NCBI RefSeq assembly: GCF_014192275.1
Contig: NZ_JACHXR010000002.1
Span: 331,680-395,679, forward strand
Length of the DNA: 64,000 nucleotides
Source of the DNA: Halomonas stenophila
GTDB lineage: Bacteria; Pseudomonadota; Gammaproteobacteria; Pseudomonadales; Halomonadaceae
Direction: 5' to 3'
Below are positions 28,795-37,102 of the stretch, piece by piece; position 1 is the first letter of the stretch; each line of letters opens with the position of its first letter. The translations under genes were made by a program, and so were the position numbers. The notes under the pieces are model-generated. The model was not told the DNA's origin and made no database searches. It was given only the letters and a program-made list of their open reading frames with translations.

Positions 28795-30354
28795 ATGACC
28801 GATCGCAAGCCCATCGCCACCGGTTCCGACTGGAACTTCGAGATCCTTCACGAGTTCGAGGACGAGATCGCGCGGCTGGCCGATGAGTATCGCCTGGATA
28901 CCTATCCCAACCAGATCGAGATCATCACCACCGAGCAGATGATGGACGCCTATGCCAGCGTGGGCATGCCGGTGGGGTACCACCACTGGTCCTTCGGCAA
29001 GCAGTTCCTGGCCGTGGAGCAGGCCTACCGGCGCGGGCAGATGGGGCTGGCCTACGAGCTGGTCATCAACTCCGATCCCTGCATCGCCTACCTGATGGAG
29101 GAGAACACCCTGATGATGCAGGTGCTGGTGATGGCCCACGCCTGCTATGGCCATAACTCCTTCTTCAAGGGCAACTACCTGTTCCGAACCTGGACCGACG
29201 CCAGCTCCATCGTCGACTACCTGCTGTTCGCCCGGCGCTACATCGCCGAGTGCGAGGAGCGCCATGGGGTCACCGCCGTGGAGCAGTTGCTGGATGCCTG
29301 CCATGCGCTGCAGAACTACGGGGTCGATCGCTACAAGCGGCCCTCGCCGATCTCCGCCGAGGAGGAGGCGCGTCGCCAGAAGGAACGCGAGGCCTATCTC
29401 CAGGCTCAGGTGAACACCCTGTGGCGGACCATTCCCGAGCGGGCCCCGGTCGACGGGGAGCTGGAGACGGTCGCCGGGGAGGGGGAGGACCCCCTGGGCC
29501 TGCATGCCGGCGGCCGCTATCCCCCGGAGCCCCAGGAGAACCTGCTGTACTTCATCGAGAAGAATGCGCCGCTGCTGGCGCCCTGGCAGCGCGAGGTGGT
29601 GCGCATCGTGCGCAAGCTCGCCCAATACTTCTATCCCCAGCGCCAGACCCAGGTGATGAACGAGGGCTGGGCGACCTTCTGGCATTACACCCTGATGAAT
29701 CGCCTGTTCGACGAGGGGCTGGTCGACGAGGGCTTGATGCTGGAGTTCCTGCAGTCCCATACCTCCGTGGTCCAGCAGCCGCCCTTCGATAGCCCGCATT
29801 ACAACGGCATCAATCCCTATGCCCTGGGCTTCGCCATGTTCACCGACATCCGGCGCATCTGCGAGTCGCCCACCGAGGAGGACCGCAAGTGGTTCCCGGA
29901 TAGCGCGGGCAGCGATTGGCTGGAAACGCTGCACTTCGCCATGCGCAACTTCAAGGACGAATCCTTCGTCCAGCAGTTCCTGTCACCCAAGGTGATCCGT
30001 GACCTCAAGCTGTTCATGGTGATCGACGACGATCAGGACGAGATGCTCGAGGTGACGGCGATCCACGACGAGCGCGGCTATCGACGCATCCGTGAGGCGC
30101 TGGCCACCCAGTACGCGCTGTCGGTGCGCGAACCCAACATCCAGATCTACTCGGCGGACATCCGTGGCGACCGCTCCCTGACCCTGCGCCATGTCCAGGA
30201 CAGCCGTCGCCCCCTGGCGCGCAGCGTCTACCCGGTGATGCGTCACCTGCACCAGCTGTGGGGCTTCCCGGTGAAGCTCGAGTCGATCGAGGGCGAGGAA
30301 GTCGTGCGCCGTTATCACTGGCCGCTGCCCGAGGAGGATGCATCGGCGGAGTGA
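28795..30354 (+). CDS. SpoVR family protein (YcgB-like)
   Basis: A 519-residue soluble protein with the family signatures NFEILHEFEDEIARLA near the N-terminus, AHACYGHNSFFKGNYLF, and VMNEGWATFWHYTLMN. It is named after a Bacillus cortex gene, but its biochemical role is unknown. AAGGAGG lies just before the ATG, and it begins 19 bases after yeaH, so the three genes form an operon. It is convergent with the HiPIP gene. Confidence 0.94.
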   Translation: MTDRKPIATGSDWNFEILHEFEDEIARLADEYRLDTYPNQIEIITTEQMMDAYASVGMPVGYHHWSFGKQFLAVEQAYRRGQMGLAYELVINSDPCIAYLMEENTLMMQVLVMAHACYGHNSFFKGNYLFRTWTDASSIVDYLLFARRYIAECEERHGVTAVEQLLDACHALQNYGVDRYKRPSPISAEEEARRQKEREAYLQAQVNTLWRTIPERAPVDGELETVAGEGEDPLGLHAGGRYPPEPQENLLYFIEKNAPLLAPWQREVVRIVRKLAQYFYPQRQTQVMNEGWATFWHYTLMNRLFDEGLVDEGLMLEFLQSHTSVVQQPPFDSPHYNGINPYALGFAMFTDIRRICESPTEEDRKWFPDSAGSDWLETLHFAMRNFKDESFVQQFLSPKVIRDLKLFMVIDDDQDEMLEVTAIHDERGYRRIREALATQYALSVREPNIQIYSADIRGDRSLTLRHVQDSRRPLARSVYPVMRHLHQLWGFPVKLESIEGEEVVRRYHWPLPEEDASAE

Positions 30355-30373
30355 CAGGCCGTGGCGAAACGGC

Positions 30374-30401
30374 GAGACCCGCACCGACAGGTGCGGGTCT
30401 C
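30374..30401. terminator. Bidirectional hairpin between spoVR and hip
   Basis: GAGACCCGCACC-GACA-GGTGCGGGTCTC is a perfect 12-bp stem with a four-base loop in the short convergent gap. No strong T-run is present on either side. Confidence 0.75.
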
Positions 30402-30419
30402 ATGCGTCTGGGGAGGGGA

Positions 30420-30734
30420 TCAGGCCTGGGCGGTCCAGGACTGGCACCAGCCCTCGGGGGCCACGCTGTTCTGCGGGAACAGCTGGCAGCCCTGGTTGTC
30501 GGCGTTGTAGAACATGCAGTTGGCGCAGTGTTCGCCTTCCGCATAGGCCGGGTGGTCGCTGGCCTCGCTGGCGTTCTCCACGTAGTTCAGGGCCTTGGCC
30601 TGCTCGCTGTTCGGGTCCAGGGGCGGCAGTTCCTGGGCGAAGGCGGACCTGGACAGGATGCCCGCACCCAGGGGCAGGGCGGCGAGGCCCAGCAGGCTGT
30701 GGCGCATGAAATCACGACGGCTGTGATTGGCCAT
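30420..30734 (-). CDS. hip: High-potential iron-sulfur protein, Tat-exported
   Basis: A 104-residue precursor. A twin-arginine signal (SRRDFMR, Arg6-Arg7) with hydrophobic core precedes an AFA cleavage site near residue 33. Four cysteines at 70, 73, 83 and 97 give the C-x2-C-x9-C-x13-C spacing of HiPIP 4Fe-4S ligands. It is a small periplasmic electron carrier. The start has AAGGAGAG upstream. It may supply electrons to a terminal oxidase such as cbb3; that is inference. Confidence 0.93.
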   Translation of the reverse strand: MANHSRRDFMRHSLLGLAALPLGAGILSRSAFAQELPPLDPNSEQAKALNYVENASEASDHPAYAEGEHCANCMFYNADNQGCQLFPQNSVAPEGWCQSWTAQA

Positions 30735-31013
30735 GGTCTCTCCTTGTCATCATCAGTCTTGGTCTGGTCGTGCTGGCCGGTGGTCCGGCCGTTCTTCTGG
30801 TCGGGTGGTGAGCCCACCTCTGGATCCGACAGGGTCGTGCCCGCGGAGTTCGTTCGCTTCATGGTAGTCACTCGGCCGGGCGCTGGCGAATGCTGCGGCA
30901 ACCCGTCGCGTGTGGCGGCGGCGATTCTTCCGGGCCGGCGTCGCTGATATACTCGCGGCAGAGGCGGCCCCTGGCCGTCGTGGAGAGAGCCCCTTTCAGA
31001 CGGAGAGTGCCCG

Positions 31014-31289
31014 ATGCAGAACGCCGTGATCCTGATCAATGCCGAAAAGGGCCAGGTCAAGGCCGTGGCCGAACGCCTGGCCGATGTCGAAGGCATCAGC
31101 GAGGTGTTCTCCACCTGTGGCCGCTATGACCTGGTGGCCATCGCCCGCACCCGGGACTTCGAGAGCCTGGCCGAGCTGGTCACCGGGCGCCTCAACGAGG
31201 TGGAGGGCATTCGCGAGACCGAGACCCTCAACGCCATGCAGGTGCACTCCCGCCACGACCTCGAGACCATGTTCTCGCTGGGCTGGTAA
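31014..31289 (+). CDS. Stand-alone Lrp/AsnC ligand-binding (RAM) domain protein
   Basis: A 91-residue protein consisting only of the RAM effector domain of Lrp/AsnC regulators: alternating beta-alpha with GISEVFSTCGRYDLVAIAR in the middle. There is no helix-turn-helix, so it cannot bind DNA alone. Small proteins of this kind may sense amino acids or modulate full-length Lrp members, but the partner is unknown. GGAGAG precedes the start. A TATACT -10-like sequence lies near 30950. Confidence 0.88.
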   Translation: MQNAVILINAEKGQVKAVAERLADVEGISEVFSTCGRYDLVAIARTRDFESLAELVTGRLNEVEGIRETETLNAMQVHSRHDLETMFSLGW

Positions 31290-31315
31290 GCTCGCCGGCG
31301 CGTTTCGCCCCGGTC

Positions 31316-32185
31316 ATGCCGCCTCGTCGTCGTTCCGCCGTGTCCCGGCTGCGCCCCCTGATGCGTCGGGCCGCCATCGCCGTGCTCTTCGCCGCGGTGG
31401 GCAGCGGCCTGTGGTATGCCGAGGAGCGCGAGGTCCGTGACGGTCTCAGTTGGATGGGCGTGCCCGACTGGCAGCGGCTGACGCCCTTGAGCCTGCATCG
31501 GGTGCTGCGCAACGACGGCTACCTGGTGGGCTGGTCGGACGTGCGGGTCAGCCCGCTGTGGGTCAGCTACCGCCTGGCCGCCGTCGGGGATGCCCGCATC
31601 GGCGAGCGTCCCGGCTTTCGCCGCGACTGGCGCACCCTCTGGCCGGTCACCCCGGACAGCTACCTGGGCAGCGGCTACGACCGCGGCCACCTGGCCCCCA
31701 ACTATGCCATCGCCGCCGTGCATGGCCGTGGCGCCCAGCGCGACACCTTCCTGATGAGCAACATGGTGCCCCAGCGCCCATCCCTCAATCGGCGCCTCTG
31801 GCAGCGCCTCGAGGAAGTGGTGATCGATCGTTTCGTGCCGCGTGTCGGGGCCCTGCAGGTCATCGCCGGTCCGGTGTTCGCGTCGCGCTTCCAGCAGGGC
31901 GCCCTGCACCGGGTGGGGCTCGTCGAGGTGCCCGTGGCCTTCTACAAGATCCTGGTGGTTCCCGGGGCTCGGCCGCGTGCGCTGGCCTTCGTCATGCCGC
32001 AGGCGGTGAGCGGCGACGAGCCCCTGGATCGTTTCGTGGTCAGCATCGACCGTATCGAGGCGCTGACCGGACTGGATTTCTTCCCGCACCTGCCCGCGGC
32101 GGCGGCCGATGTCCTGGAGGGGCGGGTCGAAACCGACGGCTGGGGGCTCGAGGCCGTGGCGCGCCTGCCGGGTCGCTTCGACTGA
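31316..32185 (+). CDS. DNA/RNA non-specific endonuclease (NUC1 family), membrane-anchored or exported
   Basis: A 289-residue protein with a basic N-terminus and hydrophobic segment (AAIAVLFAAVGSGLWYA, residues 19-35), then the NUC1 nuclease domain with DRGH at 122-125 (catalytic His125), the metal-site Asn region SNMVPQRPSLN and YKILVVPG. It likely degrades nucleic acid in the periplasm or outside the cell. It follows the RAM-domain gene by 26 bases with no clear ribosome-binding site, so its start is uncertain. Confidence 0.85.
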   Translation: MPPRRRSAVSRLRPLMRRAAIAVLFAAVGSGLWYAEEREVRDGLSWMGVPDWQRLTPLSLHRVLRNDGYLVGWSDVRVSPLWVSYRLAAVGDARIGERPGFRRDWRTLWPVTPDSYLGSGYDRGHLAPNYAIAAVHGRGAQRDTFLMSNMVPQRPSLNRRLWQRLEEVVIDRFVPRVGALQVIAGPVFASRFQQGALHRVGLVEVPVAFYKILVVPGARPRALAFVMPQAVSGDEPLDRFVVSIDRIEALTGLDFFPHLPAAAADVLEGRVETDGWGLEAVARLPGRFD

Positions 32186-32232
32186 CAGCCGGTTTCCGGC
32201 TCTTGAGGGGCCTTTCCGGCGAAGACGCACGC

Positions 32233-32255
32233 AAAAGAACCGCAACTCGGTGCGG
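32233..32255 (-). terminator. Weak terminator of the tRNA-Leu operon
   Basis: On the minus strand a short stem CCGCA/TGCGG is followed by TTCTTTT. It lies about 50 bases after the last tRNA-Leu. The stem is short, so confidence is limited. Confidence 0.45.
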
Positions 32256-32307
32256 CCTGTGATGTGAAGCGGTAACGATGTAGGAGAGGACTCTGCATAA
32301 CGCGGAA

Positions 32308-32394
32308 TGGTGCCCAGGAGAGGACTTGAACCTCCACGTCCGTAAGGACACTAGCACCTGAAGCTAGCGCGTCTACCAATTCCGCCACCTGGGC
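32308..32394 (-). tRNA. tRNA-Leu (CAG), third in the operon
   Basis: An 87-base class II tRNA with acceptor GCCCAGG/CCTGGGC, a long variable arm, encoded CCA and anticodon CAG in loop TTCAGGT. The same sequence as the middle copy. Confidence 0.95.
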
Positions 32395-32439
32395 GCGTCA
32401 TGCATATCGTCGTGTCGCGGGCCATCGCGTGAGCGATGA

Positions 32440-32526
32440 TGGTGCCCAGGAGAGGACTTGAACCTCCACGTCCGTAAGGACACTAGCACCTGAAGCTAGC
32501 GCGTCTACCAATTCCGCCACCTGGGC
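32440..32526 (-). tRNA. tRNA-Leu (CAG), second in the operon
   Basis: An 87-base tRNA-Leu with CCA end, identical to the copy at 32308-32394. Short 45-50-base spacers separate the three genes. Confidence 0.95.
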
Positions 32527-32576
32527 GAACACGAGCGATTTCGAGCTGATAAAGAGCGGTGATACCGAGGTATCGT

Positions 32577-32663
32577 TGGTGCCCAGAAGAGGACTTGAAC
32601 CTCCACGTCCGTAAGGACACTAGCACCTGAAGCTAGCGCGTCTACCAATTCCGCCATCTGGGC
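32577..32663 (-). tRNA. tRNA-Leu (CAG), first in the operon, variant acceptor stem
   Basis: An 87-base tRNA-Leu(CAG). The acceptor stem is GCCCAGA/TCTGGGC, so the innermost pair is A:T where the other copies have G:C: two compensating substitutions that keep the stem paired. Confidence 0.95.
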
Positions 32664-32674
32664 AAGTGGCGCGT

Positions 32675-32702
32675 ATGTTACCGAATCCTGGCGCGGATGC
32701 AA
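32675..32702 (-). promoter_or_regulatory. Promoter of the tRNA-Leu operon
   Basis: On the minus strand TTGCAT and TAACAT are spaced by 16 bases, 12 bases upstream of the first tRNA-Leu. Confidence 0.65.
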
Positions 32703-32767
32703 GGCCTCCCGTGGGGGCGGGTGCGAATTTTTTTGCCGTCGGCGAGGAAGTGGGTGCCCTCGCATGG

Positions 32768-32796
32768 TTGGGTGATGCCCATGGCGGCGCTATACT
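32768..32796 (+). promoter_or_regulatory. Probable sigma-70 promoter of rnr
   Basis: TTGGGT (32768-32773) and TATACT (32791-32796) are spaced by 17 bases, giving a 5' leader of about 95 bases before rnr. Confidence 0.6.
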
Positions 32797-32897
32797 GCCG
32801 CCATGACACGATACCCCGACCGCATCATCTCATGCCCGCGGCGCCTGCGCGCCACCCCCCTCATGCCGTCCCCGACCCTGCCAAGGATGCTCTCTGC

Positions 32898-35300
32898 ATG
32901 AATCACTGGACGCTCAGCGACGATACGCACGCCAGCCGCGAGGCCCACAAGTACGACAAGCCTGCCCCCAGTCGCGAATACCTGCTGGCCCGCCTGGAAG
33001 AGCATGGCAAGCCGATCACCCACGAGGCGATGAGCCAGCTGCTGGGGCTCGAGGACGAGGACCTGCAGGAGGCGGTCCGTCGCCGGCTGGCCGCCATGGA
33101 ACGGGACGGCCAGGTGCTGCGCAACCGCCGTGGCGCCTATGCGCTGATCGACAAGCTCGACCTGATCAAGGGACGGGTGCTCGGCCACCGGGACGGCTTC
33201 GGCTTCCTGTTGCGCGATGATGGCAAGAAACCCGACCTGGTACTGCCGCCGCGGCAGATGCGGCGGGTCTTCCACGGCGACCACGTGCTGGTGCGCGTCA
33301 GCGGCCGTGATCGCCGCGGTCGCGACGAGGCCACCATCGTCGAGATCCTGGCCCGCAACACCCAGACCATCGTCGGCGTCTATCGGGAGAACACTCCCGA
33401 GTTCGGCGTGCTGATTCCCGAGAACCCGCGCATCGCCCAGGAAGTCATCATTCCCCACAAGGTCAACGGTGGGGCCCGGGACGGGCAGGTGATCTCGGCG
33501 ACGATCACCCAGCAGCCCGAGACCCGGGTGCAGCCGGTGGGCGAGGTCGCCGAGGTGCTCGGCGAACGCATGGATCCCGGGATGGAGATCGACATCGCCA
33601 TCCGCAGCTACGAGATCCCCGCCGAATTCCCGCCGGAGGTCCACGATCAGATCGCCGGCATGTCCGCCGAGGTGGCCGAGGGCGACAAGCAGAGCCGGAT
33701 CGACCTGCGCGACGTGCCCCTGGTGACCATCGACGACGAGTCCGCCAAGGACTTCGACGATGCCGTCTGCGCCTGGAAGACCAAGTCCGGCAGCTGGAAG
33801 CTGCTGGTGGCCATCGCCGACGTCTCCCACTACGTGCGGCCGGGCAGCCCGCTGGACCAGGAAGCCATCACCCGGGGCAACTCGGTGTACTTCCCGGGGC
33901 AGGTGGTGCCCATGTTGCCGGAGCTGCTGTCCAACGGCCTCTGCTCGCTGAATCCTGAGGTGGACCGCCTGGCGCTGGTCTGCGAGATGAACATCTCCAA
34001 GACCGGTGCCATCAGCCGCTACCGCTTCTATGAGGGGGTGTTCCGTTCCCACGCGCGGCTGACCTACAACAAGGTCGCCACCATCCTCGACGACGACGGC
34101 GAGCAGGGCGAGGCCCTGCGCGAGGAGCACCGCGAGCTGGTGCCCTCGCTGAAGAACCTTCATGCCCTCTACCGCCTGCTGCGCGAGGCTCGGGTGGAGC
34201 GTGGGGCCATCGACTTCGAGACCACCGAGACGGCGATCCTCTTCAACGAGGAGCGCAAGATCGAGCAGATCGTCCCGCGCTCGCGCAACGACGCCCACAA
34301 GATCATCGAGGAGTGCATGCTGGCGGCCAACGTCGCCACCGCCCGCTTCCTCGACAAGCACGACCTGCCGGCCCTCTACCGGATCCACGAGCGCCCCTCG
34401 CCGGAACGTCTCGACAAGCTGCGCCTGTTCCTCAACGAGCTGGGCCTGTCGCTGGGCGGCGGCGACGAGCCGACCCCCCAGGACTACCGTGACCTGGCCG
34501 AGGCCATCAAGGAGCGCGACGACAGCGACATCATCCAGACGGTGATGCTGCGCTCCATGAGCCAGGCCGTGTACTCGCCCCAGAACGAGGGCCACTTCGG
34601 CCTGGCCTACCCGGCCTATGCCCACTTCACCTCGCCGATTCGCCGTTACCCGGACCTGATCGTCCACCGGGCCATCCGCTCGGTGATCCGCGGGCCACGC
34701 CAGACCAACACCGTGCTGCGCGCCGACGGCGCCTCGGTGGAGCCGCCGAGCAAGTGGTGTCCCTACACCTTCGAGCAGATGCTCGAGCTCGGCGAGCACT
34801 GCTCCATGACCGAGCGGCGTGCCGACGACGCCACCCGGGACGTCGAGGGTTGGCTGAAGTGCGAGTTCATGTCCGACAAGCTGGGCGAGGTCTATGAGGG
34901 CACCATCGCCTCGGTGACCCAGTTCGGCATCTTCGTGCGCCTCGACGAGGTCTACGTGGAAGGCCTGGTGCACGTCACCTCGCTGCCCTCCGATTATTAC
35001 CACTACGAGCCGGAGAAGCATCGTCTCAAGGGCGAGCGCAGCGGCATGAGCTACCGCCTCGGCGACGGGGTCAGCGTCCAGGTGGCGCGGGTCGATCTCG
35101 ACGACCGCAAGATCGACTTCGAGCTGGCCGACGACAAGCCCCGGCCGCGCCGGGCGCCGCGCAAGCGTCGCGGCGGCCAGGGCGGGGCCGCCGGCAAGCC
35201 CGAGGCGGCCAAGGCGGCCAAGGCCGGAGCCCGCGGCAAGGCCGGCGGGGACGACGACGGCGGCAAGAAGCGCCGTCGTCGGGGGCCGCGTCGCCGCTGA
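32898..35300 (+). CDS. rnr: Ribonuclease R
   Basis: An 800-residue 3'-5' exoribonuclease of the RNB family. An N-terminal winged-helix region (near 20-85) precedes cold-shock domains, the RNB domain with metal ligands in DDESAKDFDDAV (near residues 280-291), an S1 domain (GTIASVTQFGIFVRLDE) and a Lys/Arg/Gly/Ala-rich basic tail of about 50 residues. ATG 32898 is chosen by alignment to the family N-terminus, with AAGGA upstream. It is followed by rlmB, a common pairing. Confidence 0.95.
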   Translation: MNHWTLSDDTHASREAHKYDKPAPSREYLLARLEEHGKPITHEAMSQLLGLEDEDLQEAVRRRLAAMERDGQVLRNRRGAYALIDKLDLIKGRVLGHRDGFGFLLRDDGKKPDLVLPPRQMRRVFHGDHVLVRVSGRDRRGRDEATIVEILARNTQTIVGVYRENTPEFGVLIPENPRIAQEVIIPHKVNGGARDGQVISATITQQPETRVQPVGEVAEVLGERMDPGMEIDIAIRSYEIPAEFPPEVHDQIAGMSAEVAEGDKQSRIDLRDVPLVTIDDESAKDFDDAVCAWKTKSGSWKLLVAIADVSHYVRPGSPLDQEAITRGNSVYFPGQVVPMLPELLSNGLCSLNPEVDRLALVCEMNISKTGAISRYRFYEGVFRSHARLTYNKVATILDDDGEQGEALREEHRELVPSLKNLHALYRLLREARVERGAIDFETTETAILFNEERKIEQIVPRSRNDAHKIIEECMLAANVATARFLDKHDLPALYRIHERPSPERLDKLRLFLNELGLSLGGGDEPTPQDYRDLAEAIKERDDSDIIQTVMLRSMSQAVYSPQNEGHFGLAYPAYAHFTSPIRRYPDLIVHRAIRSVIRGPRQTNTVLRADGASVEPPSKWCPYTFEQMLELGEHCSMTERRADDATRDVEGWLKCEFMSDKLGEVYEGTIASVTQFGIFVRLDEVYVEGLVHVTSLPSDYYHYEPEKHRLKGERSGMSYRLGDGVSVQVARVDLDDRKIDFELADDKPRPRRAPRKRRGGQGGAAGKPEAAKAAKAGARGKAGGDDDGGKKRRRRGPRRR

Positions 35301-35342
35301 TCCCCGCGCCATCCCTTTCTCCTTCGCCAAGACGTCATCATC

Positions 35343-36143
35343 ATGAAGAAGCACGCTCAACGCCGGGGCCCCAAGGCCCCGGGTGGTCTCGACGCCGTCT
35401 ACGGCGTCCACGCGGTGCGGGCCCTGCTCGAGCGGGGCGAGGCCCCCCGGGAGCTCTGGGTGCAGGAAGGGGAGGCGGCGTCGCGCCTGGCCGACCTGGT
35501 GGCGGCGGCCCGCCGCGGTGGCGCCCGGGTGCTGTCCCGGCCCCGGGACGAGCTCGACCGGCTCGCCCAGGGCGCCGCCCACCAGGGCCTGGTGGCCTTC
35601 TGCCCGCCGCTGGCCTTCGAGGCCGAGGCCGCGCTGTGGCATCGCCTCCAGGGCTGGTCGTCGCCGACCCCGCCGCTGCTGCTGGTGCTCGATGGCATCA
35701 CCGACGTGCATAACTTCGGCGCCTGCCTGCGCAGCGTCGATGCCGCCGGCGCCCATGGCGTGGTGGTGCCCAAGGACCGTGCCGCGCCGCTCAACGCCAC
35801 GGTGCGCAAGGTGGCCTGCGGGGCCGCCGAGAGCGTGCCCGTCTACCAGGTGACCAACCTGGCCCGGGCGCTGGCCAAGCTCAAGGACCTGGGCGTCTGG
35901 GTCACCGGCACCGCCGGCGAGGCCGAGGCCAGCATCTACGATGCCGACTTCGCCGTGGCCACCGCCCTGGTGATGGGCGCCGAGGGCAAGGGCATGCGGC
36001 GGCTGACCCGGGAGGCCTGCGACGGCCTGGTCAAGCTGCCCATGGCCGGGCAGGTCTCGAGCCTCAACGTCTCGGTGGCCACCGGCATCTGCCTGTTCGA
36101 GGCGGTCAGGCAGCGCGGCCGGGCTTCGCCCGGAGCTCAGTAG
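35343..36143 (+). CDS. rlmB: 23S rRNA (guanosine(2251)-2'-O)-methyltransferase RlmB
   Basis: A 266-residue SpoU-family enzyme. An N-terminal substrate-binding domain (about residues 15-95) precedes the knotted SAM domain with DGITDVHNFGACLRS, GAEGKGMRRLTR and SSLNVSVATGI. The TAG stop is formed by the first bases of the REP-like element at 36141-36231. It starts 43 bases after rnr. Confidence 0.94.
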   Translation: MKKHAQRRGPKAPGGLDAVYGVHAVRALLERGEAPRELWVQEGEAASRLADLVAAARRGGARVLSRPRDELDRLAQGAAHQGLVAFCPPLAFEAEAALWHRLQGWSSPTPPLLLVLDGITDVHNFGACLRSVDAAGAHGVVVPKDRAAPLNATVRKVACGAAESVPVYQVTNLARALAKLKDLGVWVTGTAGEAEASIYDADFAVATALVMGAEGKGMRRLTREACDGLVKLPMAGQVSSLNVSVATGICLFEAVRQRGRASPGAQ

Positions 36144-36231
36144 GTCGGATAAGCCGAAGGCGCATCCGACGTGCTGGAGGTCTTCGCCCTGAAGCGTCGG
36201 GTGCGCTCGCAGGCTCGCTTACCCGACCTAC
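36141..36231. repeat. BIME-like pair of convergent REP sequences
   Basis: Two inverted copies of a REP-like motif. The first folds by GTCGGAT/ATCCGAC (36144-36170) with an inner GCC-GAA-GGC. The second folds by GTCGGGT/ACCCGAC (36196-36227). The outer ends TAGGTCGG and CCGACCTA pair across the unit. The sequence resembles enterobacterial REP/BIME elements. Its first three bases are the rlmB stop codon. Confidence 0.8.
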
Positions 36232-36239
36232 ACGGCTGG

Positions 36240-36308
36240 AAGTGAGAAGTACGGCGCTACGCGCCTTGAAGAGGGAAGAAGCCGACGAACCCTGACTTCC
36301 CTCTTCCC
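36240..36308. repeat. Intergenic mini-hairpin plus GAAGAGGGAAG inverted repeat
   Basis: The mini-hairpin GGCGC-TAC-GCGCC (36253-36265) is followed by GAAGAGGGAAG (36268-36278) and its perfect 11-base inverse CTTCCCTCTTC (36296-36306). It matches the element at 10855-10965, but with fewer heptamers. It lies between the BIME and the rpsF promoter and could terminate rlmB transcription. Confidence 0.75.
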
Positions 36309-36313
36309 GCAGC

Positions 36314-36342
36314 TTGCGCCCTCGGCGCCCAGTCTTTAGAAT
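36314..36342 (+). promoter_or_regulatory. Probable promoter of the rpsF operon
   Basis: TTGCGC (36314-36319) and TAGAAT (36337-36342) have a 17-base spacer. The -35 abuts the end of the preceding repeat element. The leader of about 110 bases before rpsF could hold an S6:S18 regulatory structure, but I did not resolve one. Confidence 0.6.
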
Positions 36343-36456
36343 ACTGGCGCCCGTTCGTCCCGCGGACGGGCGTCGTGCATTTCGATAATCACCTCCTTGC
36401 TTCCCCTGGAAGGCACCGCGCCTCCACCGGAAGCTGCCAAACCGCAAGGAGAACCC

Positions 36457-36831
36457 ATGCGTCACTACGAGATCGTCTTCATGGTCCATCCGGACCAGAG
36501 CGAGCAGGTCCCCGCGATGGTCGAGCGCTACACCAGCATCGTCACCGAGAACGGCGGCACCGTGCATCGTCTCGAGGATTGGGGGCGCCGTCACCTGGCC
36601 TACCCGATCAACAAGATTCACAAGGCTCACTACGTGCTGATGAACGTCGAGTGCCGCGGCGAGACCCTCGAGGAAATCGAGAACATCTTCCGCTTCAACG
36701 ATGCCATCATTCGCAGCCTGGTCGTGCGCTGCAAGGAAGCCATCACCGAAGCCTCGCCGATGATGAAGCCGGCGGAAGACAAGCGCGCCCGTCGTGACGA
36801 GAAGCCGTCACGCACCGCCGAGTCCGCCTGA
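36457..36831 (+). CDS. rpsF: 30S ribosomal protein S6
   Basis: A 124-residue protein with the S6 fold: [17 protein letters not shown] at the start and [20 protein letters not shown] near the middle. An acidic/basic tail follows residue 105. The start is fixed by AAGGAGAA 6 bases upstream. First gene of the rpsF-rpsR-DUF2232-rplI operon. Confidence 0.97.
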   Translation: MRHYEIVFMVHPDQSEQVPAMVERYTSIVTENGGTVHRLEDWGRRHLAYPINKIHKAHYVLMNVECRGETLEEIENIFRFNDAIIRSLVVRCKEAITEASPMMKPAEDKRARRDEKPSRTAESA

Positions 36832-36862
36832 GCCCACCTCGCACGCCTGAAGGAGTCTCCCC

Positions 36863-37090
36863 ATGGCACGTTTTTTCCGTCGCCGCAAGTTCTGCCGTTT
36901 CACCGCAGAAGGCGTGAAGCAGATCGACTACAAGGATCTGGACACGCTCAAGGCCTACATCACCGAGACCGGCAAGATCGTTCCCAGCCGTATCACCGGG
37001 ACCAAGGCCCGTTACCAGCGCCAGCTGTCCACCGCCATCAAGCGGGCACGCTACCTGGCGCTGCTGCCCTACACCGATAGCCACCAGTAA
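36863..37090 (+). CDS. rpsR: 30S ribosomal protein S18
   Basis: A 75-residue basic protein with the S18 signature [15 protein letters not shown] and the [13 protein letters not shown] segment. It partners S6 in the ribosome platform and follows rpsF by 31 bases; AAGGAG precedes the start. Confidence 0.97.
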   Translation: MARFFRRRKFCRFTAEGVKQIDYKDLDTLKAYITETGKIVPSRITGTKARYQRQLSTAIKRARYLALLPYTDSHQ

Positions 37091-37102
37091 GACGCAGGCG
37101 TG

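Noticed and set aside
32790..35756. Open frame of 988 codons on the minus strand opposite rnr and rlmB
   Set aside because: It spans two recognised plus-strand genes and has no recognisable motif; it is an antisense artefact of high GC content.
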